This document shows, piece by piece, positions 50,016 to 61,755 of a stretch of DNA of 64,000 nucleotides (position 1 is its first letter; every line of letters starts with the position of its first letter). The notes below the pieces were generated by a model. That model saw only the letters and a program-made list of their open reading frames with translations, was not told where the DNA came from and did not search any database. The translations under genes and the position numbers were made by a program. The stretch comes from Bradysia coprophila (taxonomy: Eukaryota; Arthropoda; Insecta; Diptera; Sciaridae). The stretch covers positions 10,675,739-10,739,738 of the forward strand of contig NC_050735.1 of the NCBI RefSeq assembly GCF_014529535.1, read 5' to 3'.

Positions 50016-51151
50016 GCATTTTTGCAAAGTTATCTTCAAACATTTTTTACGAATGCAATTTCCAACTTTTTTTGAGTTAAACCAATACCCTCTCTAGCAA
50101 CCAAACTACATTCAAACGTAGCCTTCGCATTTTACATGTACAATTATTGAAAATGGTACTCTACCAAAATTACAGTCAACGTCATTCAAACGTGGACATT
50201 GCTTCAGCTGTTTTCATCTGGTCCATCTATAACACACAAAAATGTTTCTATACCTCTTTGTATGGATGAAATAGTTACATGCACTTGAGTGGTAGTGGTT
50301 AAACCGCGGTTAACTAATCGACAAACTAATCGAACGGGAACATTTTGGTTGTATTTACAAAGATGTTGATTATTCGAGAAAGTCCTCGAGAAAGTCATAT
50401 GATCATGTGAACGAAATTTAACGAAAAAATGTTTAGTCCATTTTTCTTTCGACTTCCCTTGTCGGTGTATGGTTGTCCGAAAATCCTAAATCTTCCGTGA
50501 CGTATGTACAGGATGGAGATTTTCGTGAATTTAGAGTCGTCAAGTTACGAATTCTTAAATTTACGAGAATCTGCGCCCAGCAGAATTTATGTTTTAGGGC
50601 CATTCTAGTCGGCTGAGTGAAGCAGTGATTGGGCCTGTAATAAGGATAAGCTGAAGTCTCTGTCCAACAAAAGCGATTTTCTTTTCTCACAGAAACAAAT
50701 TTTGTTTTGCATGGAAGTACATCGGGGCATTGACTTGAAAATACTCGAACTTGTTCTGACAAAAAGCCTGATTTTATAAATTTTGGCATTGACTAGAATA
50801 TAGTAATCAGGTTAACAGGTTAGCAGATTAACCGAAAAATTTCACTTTTCCCTAGATACCAACAAGAAGATCTTCACAGGTCAGGTCCATATGGTTCATT
50901 TGTTAGGACCCTAGTTTGGCAAACAAAAACTAAAATTCAGCAATTTCTCGGTAACAATTTGAGGGAAATGAAGAATGAAGAGTACCATTATCGCTGGTGC
51001 TGACTCAACTGTAGCTTATATGGAATTCACTTTGTAATAATGGACACATCGATGCGCAATATGTTTTGTATTGACTCGTTAACAATTTTTAGAAAATAGA
51101 TTTTAGTTACATTCAACCCAACCAGCTATCGATCAGAAGTATCTACTATTG

Positions 51152-52876
51152 TCATCGTTCATTCGATCGCAATTGATGCCAGTACTGTTGAATTGGAACT
51201 CTTTTCGGCCAGATGTGATTGACACCGACAAAATACCAAAATCTAAAGAAATGTAAAGCGTAAAGCCACAAAACAATGAGACTGGAATTGGAAATGGCTT
51301 ACATTCCCGTTAATGCTCCACCGAGATGGGCGGCATGATCGAAGAATTTCCAGCCCAGTATACATCCAGCTAAGTCGATTCCAACTAGCACTTTTATAGC
51401 CTAAGAAGTATGGGTCGTTGTTTCATTAAATTTATCAATTGACTTTCACACTTAAATACTTACTGCACCCGCTGAAAATGTTAACATCGGAAGGAAAATT
51501 ATACCCAGCTGAGTGTCCGGATATTGTACACAAACGAAAGCCAAAATTCCCATGATTGCACCCGACTGTAAATACATATTTGATCAAAAACAGAACAATA
51601 TGCAATTACGACAGATCTCTTACAGCTCCTAGCGACAGTCCCGGAGTTGCTAATGCTGTTTTGAACACATAACTGCTCAAAGATGATAGAACGCCTGCAA
51701 TGGAAGTTCGTCGTTTAATTGACATACGAAGTGAAAAAATGTGGCCAGCTAACGTACCTGCACAAAGGTATAAGTACATAAATTGTTCCTTTCCCAATGA
51801 TCCCACAGCAACATTGGCAAAACTATGCAGCACATACATATTAGCGAAGATGTGAAACGCCGAGTAATGGCTAAATGTCGATAGTAACATGGGCCAGCAT
51901 GCAGCTTCTGAAATTTAAATTGCATTTTAGCAAATTTCGTTCGTTGAAGCGGAAGTTATCTTCTGGCCTGGTTCAGTTCTTGACTTAGTTCAACATGTTT
52001 ACATGAACAGATACTGAATTTCTGTGGATTGCTGTAACCCAGTGTCCCACCCATTCTGTTCCAATTCTAATTTATGATTTAGCAACTTACTTGCCACTGG
52101 ATTCGAACAAAAATACCGCAGCATAAACGGTTGAAACCTCTGAATTCGCCACAGTCCAAAAACTAAAACGTTCAGCGCACATATCGGAACGAAAATCTTT
52201 TCGCCCGACGATAGCTTTGTCCAATAATGCTTCAATGTGCTTCGAATCTGTGAAATCGAATATGAAAACGAAACTCATAGAACACACTACAATGTCTATA
52301 GACGCACCAGTCCCCAGACATGCAACAATAGTCGGACACCTACTGTTGTACATCGATAAAAAATGTTAATGAATAAAAGAACCGTCCGACTACTGGTGCA
52401 TGTCCAGAGTCGGGTGTCGGTACCCTAGCATGAAAAGAGCTTTCGACTTACATCATTCTTTTGCTGTGCAAATTTTCTTCTAAACCAATCTGGATTGAAT
52501 TTACTCGGCGAATAAATATTCTCGTATTGCCATATCGACACTCCAACGAATGTTCCCGTTGCAAACTAGATCCCATAGACAAGAAATGTTTTATTTATCA
52601 ATGGGAAAAGTGCAGTACTTTGTTAAAGTACTTAGTTACTCCAGCGGTTCGTATCCGTTCTAATTGGAAACTTACTGTGGCAGTAAACGCTATCGGTTTC
52701 CATAAATTTGAAACCCTACTGGGTACTTCACCATTATTAGCAACAAAGTCTGGTGCTCGCTTTACTTTGAACGGTGTACGATTCGCTCCATTCGAGTATC
52801 GTGAAATTGAATTACGAAATATTTTACTGTGTTGTTTAATGTGTGATAGCTGGGAGCTGGATGAATGTAGAAACAT
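51152..52876 (-). CDS. PARL: Mitochondrial rhomboid protease PARL
   Basis: Eight exons on the minus strand: 52676-52876, 52452-52565, 52091-52247, 51758-51907, 51624-51694, 51464-51565, 51303-51400 and 51152-51242; 984 nt, 327 residues. The N terminus is basic and Ser-rich (mitochondrial targeting). Rhomboid landmarks: NVLVFGLWR in the first core helix, [27 protein letters not shown], then LSLGASGAIMG with catalytic Ser232, and [14 protein letters not shown] with catalytic His290. The Ser-to-His distance of 58 residues is that of human PARL. By family it is an intramembrane serine protease of the inner mitochondrial membrane, acting in mitophagy control and cristae and apoptosis regulation (fly name rho-7). 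The 63-nt intron 4 (51695-51757) keeps the frame open if retained. The serine codon starts exon 6, directly after the junction. Confidence 0.95.
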
Positions 52877-55074
52877 ATTTCTTTAAACAATAATTGGAAA
52901 GGAATTTCGTCAGTTTTTCTATGCTCACCTAAAAGAATTTAGCCTAGAAGGTCCCACATTCATTCTAATTATTGGGCTCAATCAATTCCATACAGAGTAT
53001 AAGATTAAAGAATCACACGTACAAGAACGTCCTGTCAATTATGATATTGTTTATACGACACTCGCGGCGATTTTTCTACGGTCTCATGTCGTAATTTGTC
53101 AATATCTCTTAGTTCAACATTGACAAAAGAGATGGTGCTGTCGCACAACAATACCGCGCGATAACATAAAGATGGTTTGAAAAATGAGAATTTAATTTGA
53201 CGGTAATTTGAACTAAAGAAGTCAATGCTTCGTATAATATCTAGACGACGCGACGGATCGCTGGCTGGACGAACAGAAATGGTTTTTCGTGATTTTAAGC
53301 CAATTATCGAAAGAAGTGTCAGGGTATCATCTCAAAGTTTGAAACTCATTTCTGTGGTGAGATCGACAAAAAGATTTTGGAATCGTTCGATAATTGTCAC
53401 CAGGTATTCAAGTGATCCAATCTGAAGTCGAACATTGTTTCAAGCATTTCTGAATCCCAACCAAAGACGTAGTAATTGGCATATTTGAAAACTGAAAGAC
53501 ATAAGTCTAACAGATTTTTCGTCTCCTGTGAACTGGGCTGAACTGATTCTAGTGAATTTAAGAATTCGTAAGTTGACAGTTACCTTAAGGCTTTATTTCC
53601 ACTTACCAAAAAAGTACTCCGTGTGAGAACTAAATTTAATTTTTTCAATTTTTAATTTGTTTACTTGACAGCTCGCACTCTCACGGCTCTCCCACAGATT
53701 GAGTGGAAACCATACATATTGCTAAGAGTGATCCATAAGGATTCCTAACTTTTAAAGTGACAACAATTTTTGAGAATCGGGGCCCAGTTCACGGAAAAGC
53801 AGTTAGGCTCAACCGTTCAAGGTAATAAGGGCCAGACCTTGGTTAGGCTCATATGAACACTTCAACTCATCAATTGTGTTTTGAAAATTAGCAGGAAAAG
53901 TAGCATCAATTAAAATAAATCGGCAGAGGGATGTCACACAAAAACACAACGTCGAAACGACTCCGATCGGTACGAAACACTATTTCAAGAAAAATCGATT
54001 TGGACAGCACACCGATCAACATCAACGAAGAAATCAATCGATTAAAAAAGGGAATGGGATGACGTTGCGAAGAAAAAAGAGGTTTGCGTGGATTTTAATT
54101 CAGAATTTATTTTTCGTTTTCTTTTGTGTCTACATTTGGACAATTTATTAAATTTTGTTTTATTTCCACATTACTTTTCATTTCATCATCTTTAAAAAAC
54201 CATTCGTAATACATTAATGAATGAATTTACAGTCATCGTTGAATCCAAGGGGTCATCGACTTCCAGGGATTATTTGGGACTATTTGGGATTATTATGTGA
54301 TTATTTTGAAGTAGTTGACCCCTCGGGTCAGTCGACCTTGTCAACGCGTCTTCCAAAAGAATAGATCATGTTTCCTGATGAATTCTCGTCAAACTTTCTT
54401 AGATTTCCACGGGAATTAGATGTGTTTCTAACGTGAAATTTCAGTGCTGATGATTATTCCGAGAGGCAAACAACTATAGATAACGGCTGTTCAAATCATG
54501 TCCCACATATTTCCTGTTCGTTTAGATGTCTGCTTCAGAAACTTCAGAAGTCCTTATATGCGATTGGGACGATTTAACGCTGCGTTAAAAATACCCTCTC
54601 ACGTTTAGAAATGTCCAGCGCACTTTCAGCGCTTCCTCATAAGAGAATGGGAAAATACCTTCTCACTTTCAATTTTGAATTGTCCAGACCACTAACAGCG
54701 TGAATTAACCTATACTAATAATATGATAAATCTATTTACTCACTGCACCACCGGAAAATGAGGCGCTAAAAAGACCCTACGTAATTGTTGGGAACTTTGT
54801 GAGTTTGCCTTGCCTTTGGATCGTGTTGAAACCCTCACACCTAGCAAAAATCAAAGTTTCCATCAAGAACGTAAACTACTATTCCCAGAGTTGATCAAGT
54901 AGTGATAAACTCAAATTCTATTCTTGCTATAGTTGGTTGGTGATTTCCTATCGAAAAAAATTGGTTTGAGTGGAATGTGAAATTATTACTAAAATTTACA
55001 TAAAAATTGCAATTTCCCATTATTGATTACTGTTTAAACTTGAAAAGTACCACACCAATGGTATATGAAAATCT
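52877..55074. other. Spacer between PARL and the odorant receptor
   Basis: Contains the PARL promoter side and MITE family E copy 2 (53595-53710). A short plus-strand frame at 53225-53425 encodes an Arg/Ser-rich 66-residue peptide starting MLRIISRRRDGSLAG; it has no recognised domain and no supporting splice or poly(A) evidence. Two imperfect units starting AATACC.TCTCAC occur at about 54587 and 54656. Nothing else recognised. Confidence 0.45.
53595..53710. mobile_element. MITE family E, copy 2
   Basis: TTTCCACTTACCAAAAAAGT and CTCACGGCTCTC..GAGTGGAAA blocks match 36498-36631, but the right arm is shortened and lacks the ACGGAGTACTTTTT part. No target duplication visible. Confidence 0.65.
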
Positions 55075-56771
55075 CTACCCTCGTAGATTTTGTAGAATGT
55101 TGAACATGCTGTAAGCACCGTTGATGATCTAAAAAAAAGACATCAAGTTCAGTCGTGCCACAAATTAATGCACCGAAAAGAATCTCTCAGGCACTGACTC
55201 ACCGATGTAAATGTTAGCAGATTTGGTGGGTAAATTTTACCAACGACTAGTTCTTGTGGCTGTTTCAAACGTTCCCCAAAAATAATGACGCATCTCTTAC
55301 AAGATTGTGTCTGGTCGATCCAATTGGAATTGTACAAGCAACGCGACAATCTGTCACTGGTCAACACAATTTCGTTTCCCAAATACATGACCATAAATAT
55401 GTCAAAAATGCAGAACAACAAAACAACGCAATTGATTGCATCAATTATCAGACTTCCGTGTGAACTCTACAATGGCAAAATTTAAGAACAAAAACACTGC
55501 AACTAATTTGTCAATAATATTTACGAATGCCAGTGTATACACTGCACCGCATATGCAAAGGCTACCAGTTCCAATTTGCAAGAAAAACAAAGTCCCGAAA
55601 TGAGTTCCAAAGTCATCAAGAATTCTAAAGAGAAAAATCGCTATTGACGAGACAAGTATCACATCAGAGTGCTTTGCATGAGAAAATGCCCAGTACTCCT
55701 CCTAGCATTGATACTTGTATGTCTTAACGGAAGAAAAGCCGAATATTTTTTGCTAGGAGCAGTATGGATCAGAATGGCAAAAACAAGCCAAAGCTTTTCT
55801 ATACATCATGTGCATAATGCAGACGATCCACAACGTGTAACGAACAATATTTATTTTTCGTTTTCTAGCGCCCCACTTTTTTCACTTTTTAACCACATAG
55901 AAGTTAAAGGGCTAAGGCTTATCCTACGACAAAACTAAAAGCAAAATCGTATGATCTGAGGAGTAGTCAATAAACACACGAAAACGAGAAACTAAAATGC
56001 GAAAACCAGGAATTCTTAGCGACATATGCGAATTTACCCGTTGGTTTTGTTATAGTTCTGTATTGCCTCTACGAGATCCTTGCGAAAAAGGTTGTGCAGT
56101 TCTGTTAGCGAAGCCTTTAATTTAGATTCGCCATTGTTTATCGTACCCATGCGTTCCAATTGCCTTCCCAAAAATTTATATTTGAGCGAAAAGTTGAGCA
56201 TTAAGTACCAGCTTATTGTTGTAAAACAAGTGCAAACTCCAGCCCAGAGACATCCTCCAGTATAAAATACAAATGCAATCCAAAATTCAATGTTACTATT
56301 TGTCTGGTCCAAAGGGAATTGAAAGTTTATAACAAATTTCCCCTCATTGAAAAGTGGAAACAAAATTATAACGAAAATCGTAGAGAACTGAGCGTACAGA
56401 AAGTAACGAATGAACTTCATGAATACATTCAACAATTGGCTCAAACGATCAAATTCGCTTTTTTCGTCAGTGCAACTAGTACCGACTTGCCGCAGTAACG
56501 AAAGAAATTCATTTCTTCGCCAAAGAATCAACCAAAATCTGTATACTTGAAGGACAAATTGAACCGACAAGACTATTAAAAATATACGCTCGTCCGGATC
56601 GCTAGTGGTTTTGGCTCCAAGGGCAGTTGATGTAACAAATGCTAGCGCAAAAATAAAATTAAAGTAACGTCTACACCGTTCACGAAAAGTAGTTTGATCG
56701 CTCCATATTCCCAAACGATAGTACAATGCTATCAATACGCGGATGGTTTTTGGTATCTCAACTTTGTACAT
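55075..56771 (-). CDS. Odorant receptor (7tm_6 family)
   Basis: Four exons on the minus strand: 56038-56771, 55525-55624, 55203-55466 and 55075-55128; 1152 nt, 383 residues, the usual size for insect odorant receptors. Exon 1 carries the first four hydrophobic segments and a charged N terminus (MYKVEIPKTIRVLIALYYRL). Exons 3 and 4 give the conserved C-terminal signature: YLGNEIVLTSDRLSRCLYNS, SNWI.., RCVIIFGERLKQPQ, GKIYPPNLLTFTS and the last exon IINGAYSMFNILQN. The final short exon with the aromatic-rich tail is diagnostic of the family. Phases fit throughout (2, 0, 0). By family it is a ligand-binding subunit of an Orco-dependent cation channel in sensory neurons, with an intracellular N terminus. 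The start at 56771 is the first ATG in frame; a TTG-led extension upstream is unlikely. It is a single gene here, not a cluster. Confidence 0.93.
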
Positions 56772-57673
56772 TTTCCTTCCGTTTCTATTTGAAATATACA
56801 ACTTAAGTCACCGAGAACAATCACGAAACTGAACTGAAACACAAATAAAGAAATTTCCATGTGCAAGTGCACCAAATGTATGATGGGTATTCTTGGAGTG
56901 TGTTCATTTAGAACGTCAAGGTTTATACAAGGTAAATATAGTGAGGAGGTAGTATATAACCGAATATATAACCGAATCAGATGTACGGTGGCACGAAAGT
57001 TCGATACAAACGCCCAAAAAATGGAATAGAAAGTCGGATCATCTGTTGTGAGATAGCGAAAATATTTTTGTGAAATCAAGTAAATCGTATTCAACCATTT
57101 TAAAAAAAGATGTCATTGGCATCGAACTTATGTGTCTGAATGGCATTACCTCCCCACTATATTTACCTTGGCAGGAAAACTAGCTGGTAAAAGCATATTG
57201 TTGTAGTGAATCCAATCTTTGACGAATACCGGAGCAGTCGTTTTTTGTGGACACGGACTATCGGCCAAGTGGCATTACCGTTACATAGTGCAATTGCATT
57301 GTTACAGACTTTATAATTATGAAATTTCGTATTCCATTTATCACCAAAGCTGATATTACGTTTTTCACAGCAACCCTACCCTACTATCAATAAGACAATA
57401 TTGATTTTAAACGTAATTAATAGCCTTTGCCTTTTCTTTTGCGTCATCGGTTAGGACACGTAATCCGTTTCTTCAAGGTTTTTACTTATCACATCCAATC
57501 GTTAATTCTCTTAGTGAAATATCGACAAAGTGAAATTGAGGGAAGAAAACAGAAATCGATGGAGAAAAGACTGACGAAAAGTTAACTTCCACTTAAAATC
57601 AATTTATAGGAAAGATGAATCAACTTAAGATTTCTTTATTGCCCAAATTGTAAACATAAATGCAGTTAATTTC
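56772..57673. other. Spacer between odorant receptor and dehydrogenase
   Basis: Should hold the odorant receptor promoter on the left and the dehydrogenase 3' UTR on the right (poly(A) signal at 57635-57640). A block near 57140-57175 (GGCATTACCTCCCCACTATAT) resembles one near 36774-36795. No exon recognised. Confidence 0.45.
57635..57640 (-). promoter_or_regulatory. Poly(A) signal of the dehydrogenase gene
   Basis: AATAAA on the minus strand 34 nt beyond the stop codon. Confidence 0.6.
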
Positions 57674-58453
57674 TTATCGTGGACACATAGCATGCCGCCC
57701 ACCATCGACAGGCAGTTGAACTGCTGTTATGAAACTAGCTAGATCACTAGCCAGAAATGCAATGGCTGCAGCAGTTTCCTCAACATTTCCCGCTCGACCA
57801 AGTGCATGTGTTGAACGAGTATGCTCCAGAAATTTATCATATTCATCATCGGTCATTCCGCCTCTTTTATGAATATCTGTAACAATAACACCCGGATTTA
57901 TTGAGTTGCAGCGAACCCCCTTGGCAGCCAGTTCCAACGCAACACACCGGGTAAATTGATCCACTGCAGATTTGGACATATTGTAGGCTAAAATGCCTGG
58001 AAATGACCGAATGCCAGTAACACTCGAAACGTTAACAATATTTCCTTTCGATGTAATTAAATGTGGAACGGCCAGCATCGTTAGATGATACATGGCTCTT
58101 ACATTTGCGTCCATTACTTTATCGTACTGTTCCAATGACGTTGTTTCGATTGTTCCACGATCCAATATTCCAGCACTATTTATCAAGACGTCCAATTTAC
58201 CAAATGCTGCAATGACTTTTTCGATTATCATTGTTGCGTCTGATTCGATAGTTATGTCGGCGATGATTGAAAGAGGTCTAGGGGTACTATCCGATGTAAC
58301 ACATTTTTCTATCGTTGCGTTCAAATTATCGGCATTTCGACCAGTTAGTGCCAGAGTTGCTCCTAATTTGGCAAAATATTCTGCAGTACCAGCTCCTATC
58401 CCAGAACTGGCTCCAGTTATTAGAACGACTTTTCCATTAAAATTGAACGACAT
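57674..58453 (-). CDS. Short-chain dehydrogenase/reductase, FabG-like
   Basis: Single exon, 259 residues, classical SDR length. The Rossmann cofactor motif is TGASSGIG (13-20); NSAG at 92-95; the catalytic set is Asn117, Ser144, Tyr157 and Lys161 (YNMSK). Arg39 in LTGRN suggests preference for NADP(H). The end, VQLPVDGGRHAMCPR, matches the C-terminal DGG signature. The ATG at 58451-58453 (MSFNFNGKVVLITGAS) is taken as start because the cofactor motif then begins at the usual distance; the open frame extends 19 codons further up but only from a TTG. Substrate is open: insect relatives are annotated as 3-oxoacyl-[ACP] reductase-like or farnesol/steroid-type oxidoreductases. Single exon in an otherwise intron-rich neighbourhood, as is common in this family. 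Confidence 0.95.
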   Translation of the reverse strand: MSFNFNGKVVLITGASSGIGAGTAEYFAKLGATLALTGRNADNLNATIEKCVTSDSTPRPLSIIADITIESDATMIIEKVIAAFGKLDVLINSAGILDRGTIETTSLEQYDKVMDANVRAMYHLTMLAVPHLITSKGNIVNVSSVTGIRSFPGILAYNMSKSAVDQFTRCVALELAAKGVRCNSINPGVIVTDIHKRGGMTDDEYDKFLEHTRSTHALGRAGNVEETAAAIAFLASDLASFITAVQLPVDGGRHAMCPR

Positions 58454-60976
58454 ATTCACTCCTTTGTAATAACAAGATGAATCTGTTGATAGAAAGAAAT
58501 TGAGTGACAAACCTTTAAAGGACCTGAAATTTTAAATGATGGGTGGTCTGTCTGTATTGTCTATGGGCAGGGCATTGGGGAATCTGGCACACGGTACTAA
58601 AAGAAGACACTTTAACTACGTAAAAAGTGAACTCGCACGCGCAAGTTTAATGCTGCTAATGCTTTTTAGCCATGTCATCGACTTAATGACACCTTTTGCA
58701 AAAGGTTGGCATAGAAAAATCGTGTACGAGTCCACATATTACGTAGTTGAAAAATGCGTTGTTTTAGCACAGTGTGCCAGATTACCCCACGCCTGTTCTA
58801 TGCATGATACTACTTTAAGTAGATCTTACAGCTGCCAATAAACTTGTTAACAATTCGGATACTGATAGGTCGAAGACCCCGATTGCGTTAAGACATTCGC
58901 CCATACCTGTGACGGGATTTACCAAAGGAACATATCGTAGGATGTGTGTGTCGTTTGTATTGAGGTCATTTAACTAAAAAAAACTAACACAAAGGACAAG
59001 ACTGGCTACACGTACACACGCCCTTCGGATTGAATAAAGAAAATTTTAAAAATGTTTTCATACGAAGAATATAAAAACCGATGCCAGTACGGGCCTGCTA
59101 ATGCAGACACTGCAACTCAGCCGTTCGAAAGCTTTTTAGATATCTCAATGTGAAATATGATGTGCAAGCATAATTGATCAGCTCGAATAGGTGGAAATAA
59201 AAAAAACCTATCGGTCGAATACATGACAATTTATACTCACGAACAACACTCAACTGCGTATGTAAAGTCACCGCCTTCAATTAGAATAATTGACTGAATG
59301 GAAGCTAACAACAAAGCATAAATTGAAAATCACATTGACAACGAACTTAAAGCATTCTTACATACCCACTAAATTTCATGTTAGGGCTTTTGACCGATAG
59401 CTATAACCTGACAGTGAGTTAGTTGCTTATTGATTATTGATTAATTACGGTGGCGAAGGATCAATCTTCACTATAAAAGTGATATTTACTCTTTTCTGGG
59501 AATAGTTTTCAAGCAATAACGCTTCGTAATTGAAAATATTTCGATTCCCCCAACTGTCGGTCAACTACTCTAATCGATTTTGGAGACTATGTTGACTATA
59601 CTTTGACTATCATCAATTGCTACGTAGAATTATCTATCCAAATGTGTTAACAACGTAATGGAAAATAGGAATAATAAGCTCGGGATGATCGGCACATTAC
59701 AGCTTGTTTACGTAACTTTGAAGAAATAGATTCACAAAAACAATTGCCATCAATTCTTTCATAAATCACTTTACTAACGCGAACATCTCTGATAAGCGGT
59801 CAGCATTATTAGTATATATCACTAATATCGAGAAACCGATCGTCAAAATAAATTCGGTTTGAGATGCGAGCATTCAAAGCGAACAATTACAACATTAATT
59901 GGACAATTAAAATGAAATTCGCACATTGAATTCGGGCGAAAAGAAAACACTTACGTAGTTTGTTTTTGTTATACAATATTCACTGAGTTTCAGACACACT
60001 TCACACTGTACGCCTTGGTTCCGTGTCGTTTAATCAGCTGTCTCGCGATAGATTACCTTGTATTATGATAAGTGTAAAAATAAATCAATGAAAAAATTGC
60101 ACCAACACATGCCCCATACTCCGCACTTTTTTTTGGCACACATTCATACGCACAAGTTTCATTCATAAATAAGTACATTGTATATGATTAAGCACTCACA
60201 CTTGCTCCTAATCATACAAGTCAGTCAATAGTGTAATTGATGATGTACTGACTTGAAACGCTAGTACTGGTATTATCATAATAGACCTCGCGCTATAGCA
60301 TTTCATAAAAAATTGGTTTAAGTCTGACGATCAACCTCTCTCATGGAAAATCTTATCTGCCGGTTTCTGTACAGTTAAAAATCAGTTACACTTTAGCCAT
60401 TAATTGTGAGAATAATTTTTGCAACCTGACTAATGCGAAAGTTGACCATTAAACAGCAATTTCCCCCTGCGAAACGATCCATTACATATGGACTCGTTCG
60501 GGTTCAGTTATTTTTCATTTTCCTATGAGGAAATCAACTTTCGCATGAGGCATGTAGTAAACCAGAATATATGCCGCTACGTACACCACTACTTCGGAAA
60601 CAACTTTGTGATATTCGCAAACTCAGGTGTAACGTTTTTGAGAAACTTGCTTCTGCAACTGCATGTCTAGTTGAATGTATATCTCGCTGTCGCCTACAGC
60701 TTGGATAACTCTAAGCTTGTCGAAAAAACAGCTACCGAAGCTTGTTACTCAAAATTACATTTGTGAGTTTGCTCTTACCACATAATTGTTACCTCTTGCA
60801 ATGAATTACTTTCGCAGCATCCAATGTAGCCTACTATTCACGCAACACAGGTGTGATTTTCTCACCACAGATGAAACTTTGAGGTCGTTTGTTGAAGAAA
60901 ACATTATATGTGACTACTTCGGAGAAAGTTGTATTTTCTCGGCTAAATTGTGGTCACCGCTACGTATATAATAGAG
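58454..60976. other. Spacer with dispersed repeats
   Basis: The first part is the upstream region of the dehydrogenase. At 58940-58976 there is a GTGTGTCGTTTGTATTGAGG..CATTTAAC block like the terminus of the MITE at 49434-49709. 60424-60828 is repeat family A copy 2. An open frame on the plus strand at 58536-58841 is unassigned. No exon recognised between 59000 and 60400. Confidence 0.45.
60424..60828 (+). repeat. Dispersed repeat family A, copy 2
   Basis: Longest of the three copies. Opens with CCTGACTAATGCGAAAGTTG and closes with ACTTTCGCAGCATCCAATG. GCGAAAGTT near the left end and AACTTTCGC in the middle form an inner inverted repeat. Confidence 0.65.
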
Positions 60977-61229
60977 GGATTCTTTTGAAAAACAGCCTAC
61001 CGAAATCGGACGCATTTTCCAGTGGACTGTTTTATATGTGCCTAGAAAGGTATTCGACCCTAGAAGCCAAAACCACTTTCAAAAAAATTCTTCAAAGTTT
61101 GTGTGGCTGGTGAAAGGTGATCAAAAACCGAAAACTTGCACTTTTCTTACAAAAGTTTCTCCAGTAACACGAGCCGTACAGGGTCGTGTGGGGTGTCATT
61201 AGAAAGGTAATCACACGTACTATTGAGCC

Positions 61230-61384
61230 TGTAGAGTAATTAATTAGGTATACCTCAGTTGGTGGTTTGTATAACTCTGGTTTATTCATTAACATTTAAT
61301 AATTAAGTAAGTTAGTAATGAGAGAGTGTATACAATCTCTCTCACTTAAACTATATTAGTCAGGGATCTAACAGAGGCACTACA
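61230..61384 (-). repeat. TRIM 3' LTR (minus-strand reading)
   Basis: 155 bp, TGTAGAG..CACTACA on the plus strand; 153 of 155 positions equal the other LTR. Confidence 0.93.
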
Positions 61385-61600
61385 CCTCCCTTCTTTACAA
61401 AGAGTGACGACACATTACTCATTGGAGTCACTCGTCTAGTAAATATTATATTGTTCTTAAGGAATATTGATTATACATACATCTAACAATAATATCAATA
61501 AAATGTTTCAAGTTTTTCGACAGAAATTAAAATTAGATATTCTTTTGATATTGTTAACCTCCTTCCTTCCCCTTCTTTTTTAGTCCTGTCTCGATCGCCA

Positions 61601-61755
61601 TGTAGAGTAATTAATTAGGTATACCTCAGTTGGTGGTTTCTATAACTCTGGTTTATTCATTAACATTTAATAATTAAGTAAGTTAGTAATGAGAGAGTGT
61701 ATACAATCTCTCTCACTTAAACTATATTAGTCAGGGATCTAATAGAGGCACTACA
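61601..61755 (-). repeat. TRIM 5' LTR (minus-strand reading)
   Basis: 155 bp; differs from the other LTR in GGTTTCTATAAC versus GGTTTGTATAAC and ATCTAATAG versus ATCTAACAG. Confidence 0.93.

Larger units (their letters stand above)
48903..51151. other. Arl4 3' UTR and spacer with two MITEs
   Basis: The first 350 bp are probably Arl4 3' UTR. Then come MITE 49434-49709 and foldback 49759-50015. The rest (50016-51151) holds no recognised exon; an AATATAGTAATCAGGT block near 50797 recurs at about 34399. A minus-strand open frame at 50433-50789 is unassigned. Confidence 0.5.
61230..61755 (-). mobile_element. TRIM: miniature LTR retrotransposon, 526 bp
   Basis: Two 155-bp LTRs, 61230-61384 and 61601-61755, differ at only two positions and begin TG and end CA. 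The target duplication is AGCC (61226-61229 and 61756-61759). Read on the minus strand, the primer-binding site TGGCGATCGAGACAGGAC (61583-61600) directly abuts the 5' LTR and fits a tRNA ending ATCGCCA, as arginine tRNAs do; a polypurine tract AAAGAAGGGAGG (61385-61396) directly precedes the 3' LTR. AATAAA lies inside each LTR. The 216-bp interior has no gag or pol, so it depends on another element. A 4-bp duplication fits Ty3/gypsy- or BEL-type integrases. Confidence 0.93.

Noticed and set aside
49810-50097. 95-codon plus-strand ORF with repeated SLTLSLIGANCHSH-like segments
   Set aside because: Lies in the tandem hairpins of the foldback element 49759-50015.
52461-52886. 141-codon plus-strand ORF
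   Set aside because: Overlaps PARL exons 1 and 2 on the opposite strand, and no domain was recognised.
53225-53425. Small Arg-rich ORF resembling a mitochondrial presequence
   Set aside because: Short, isolated and without supporting signals; the basic N terminus alone is not enough.
58092-58469. 125-codon plus-strand ORF
   Set aside because: Antisense shadow of the short-chain dehydrogenase, whose catalytic motifs are all on the minus strand.
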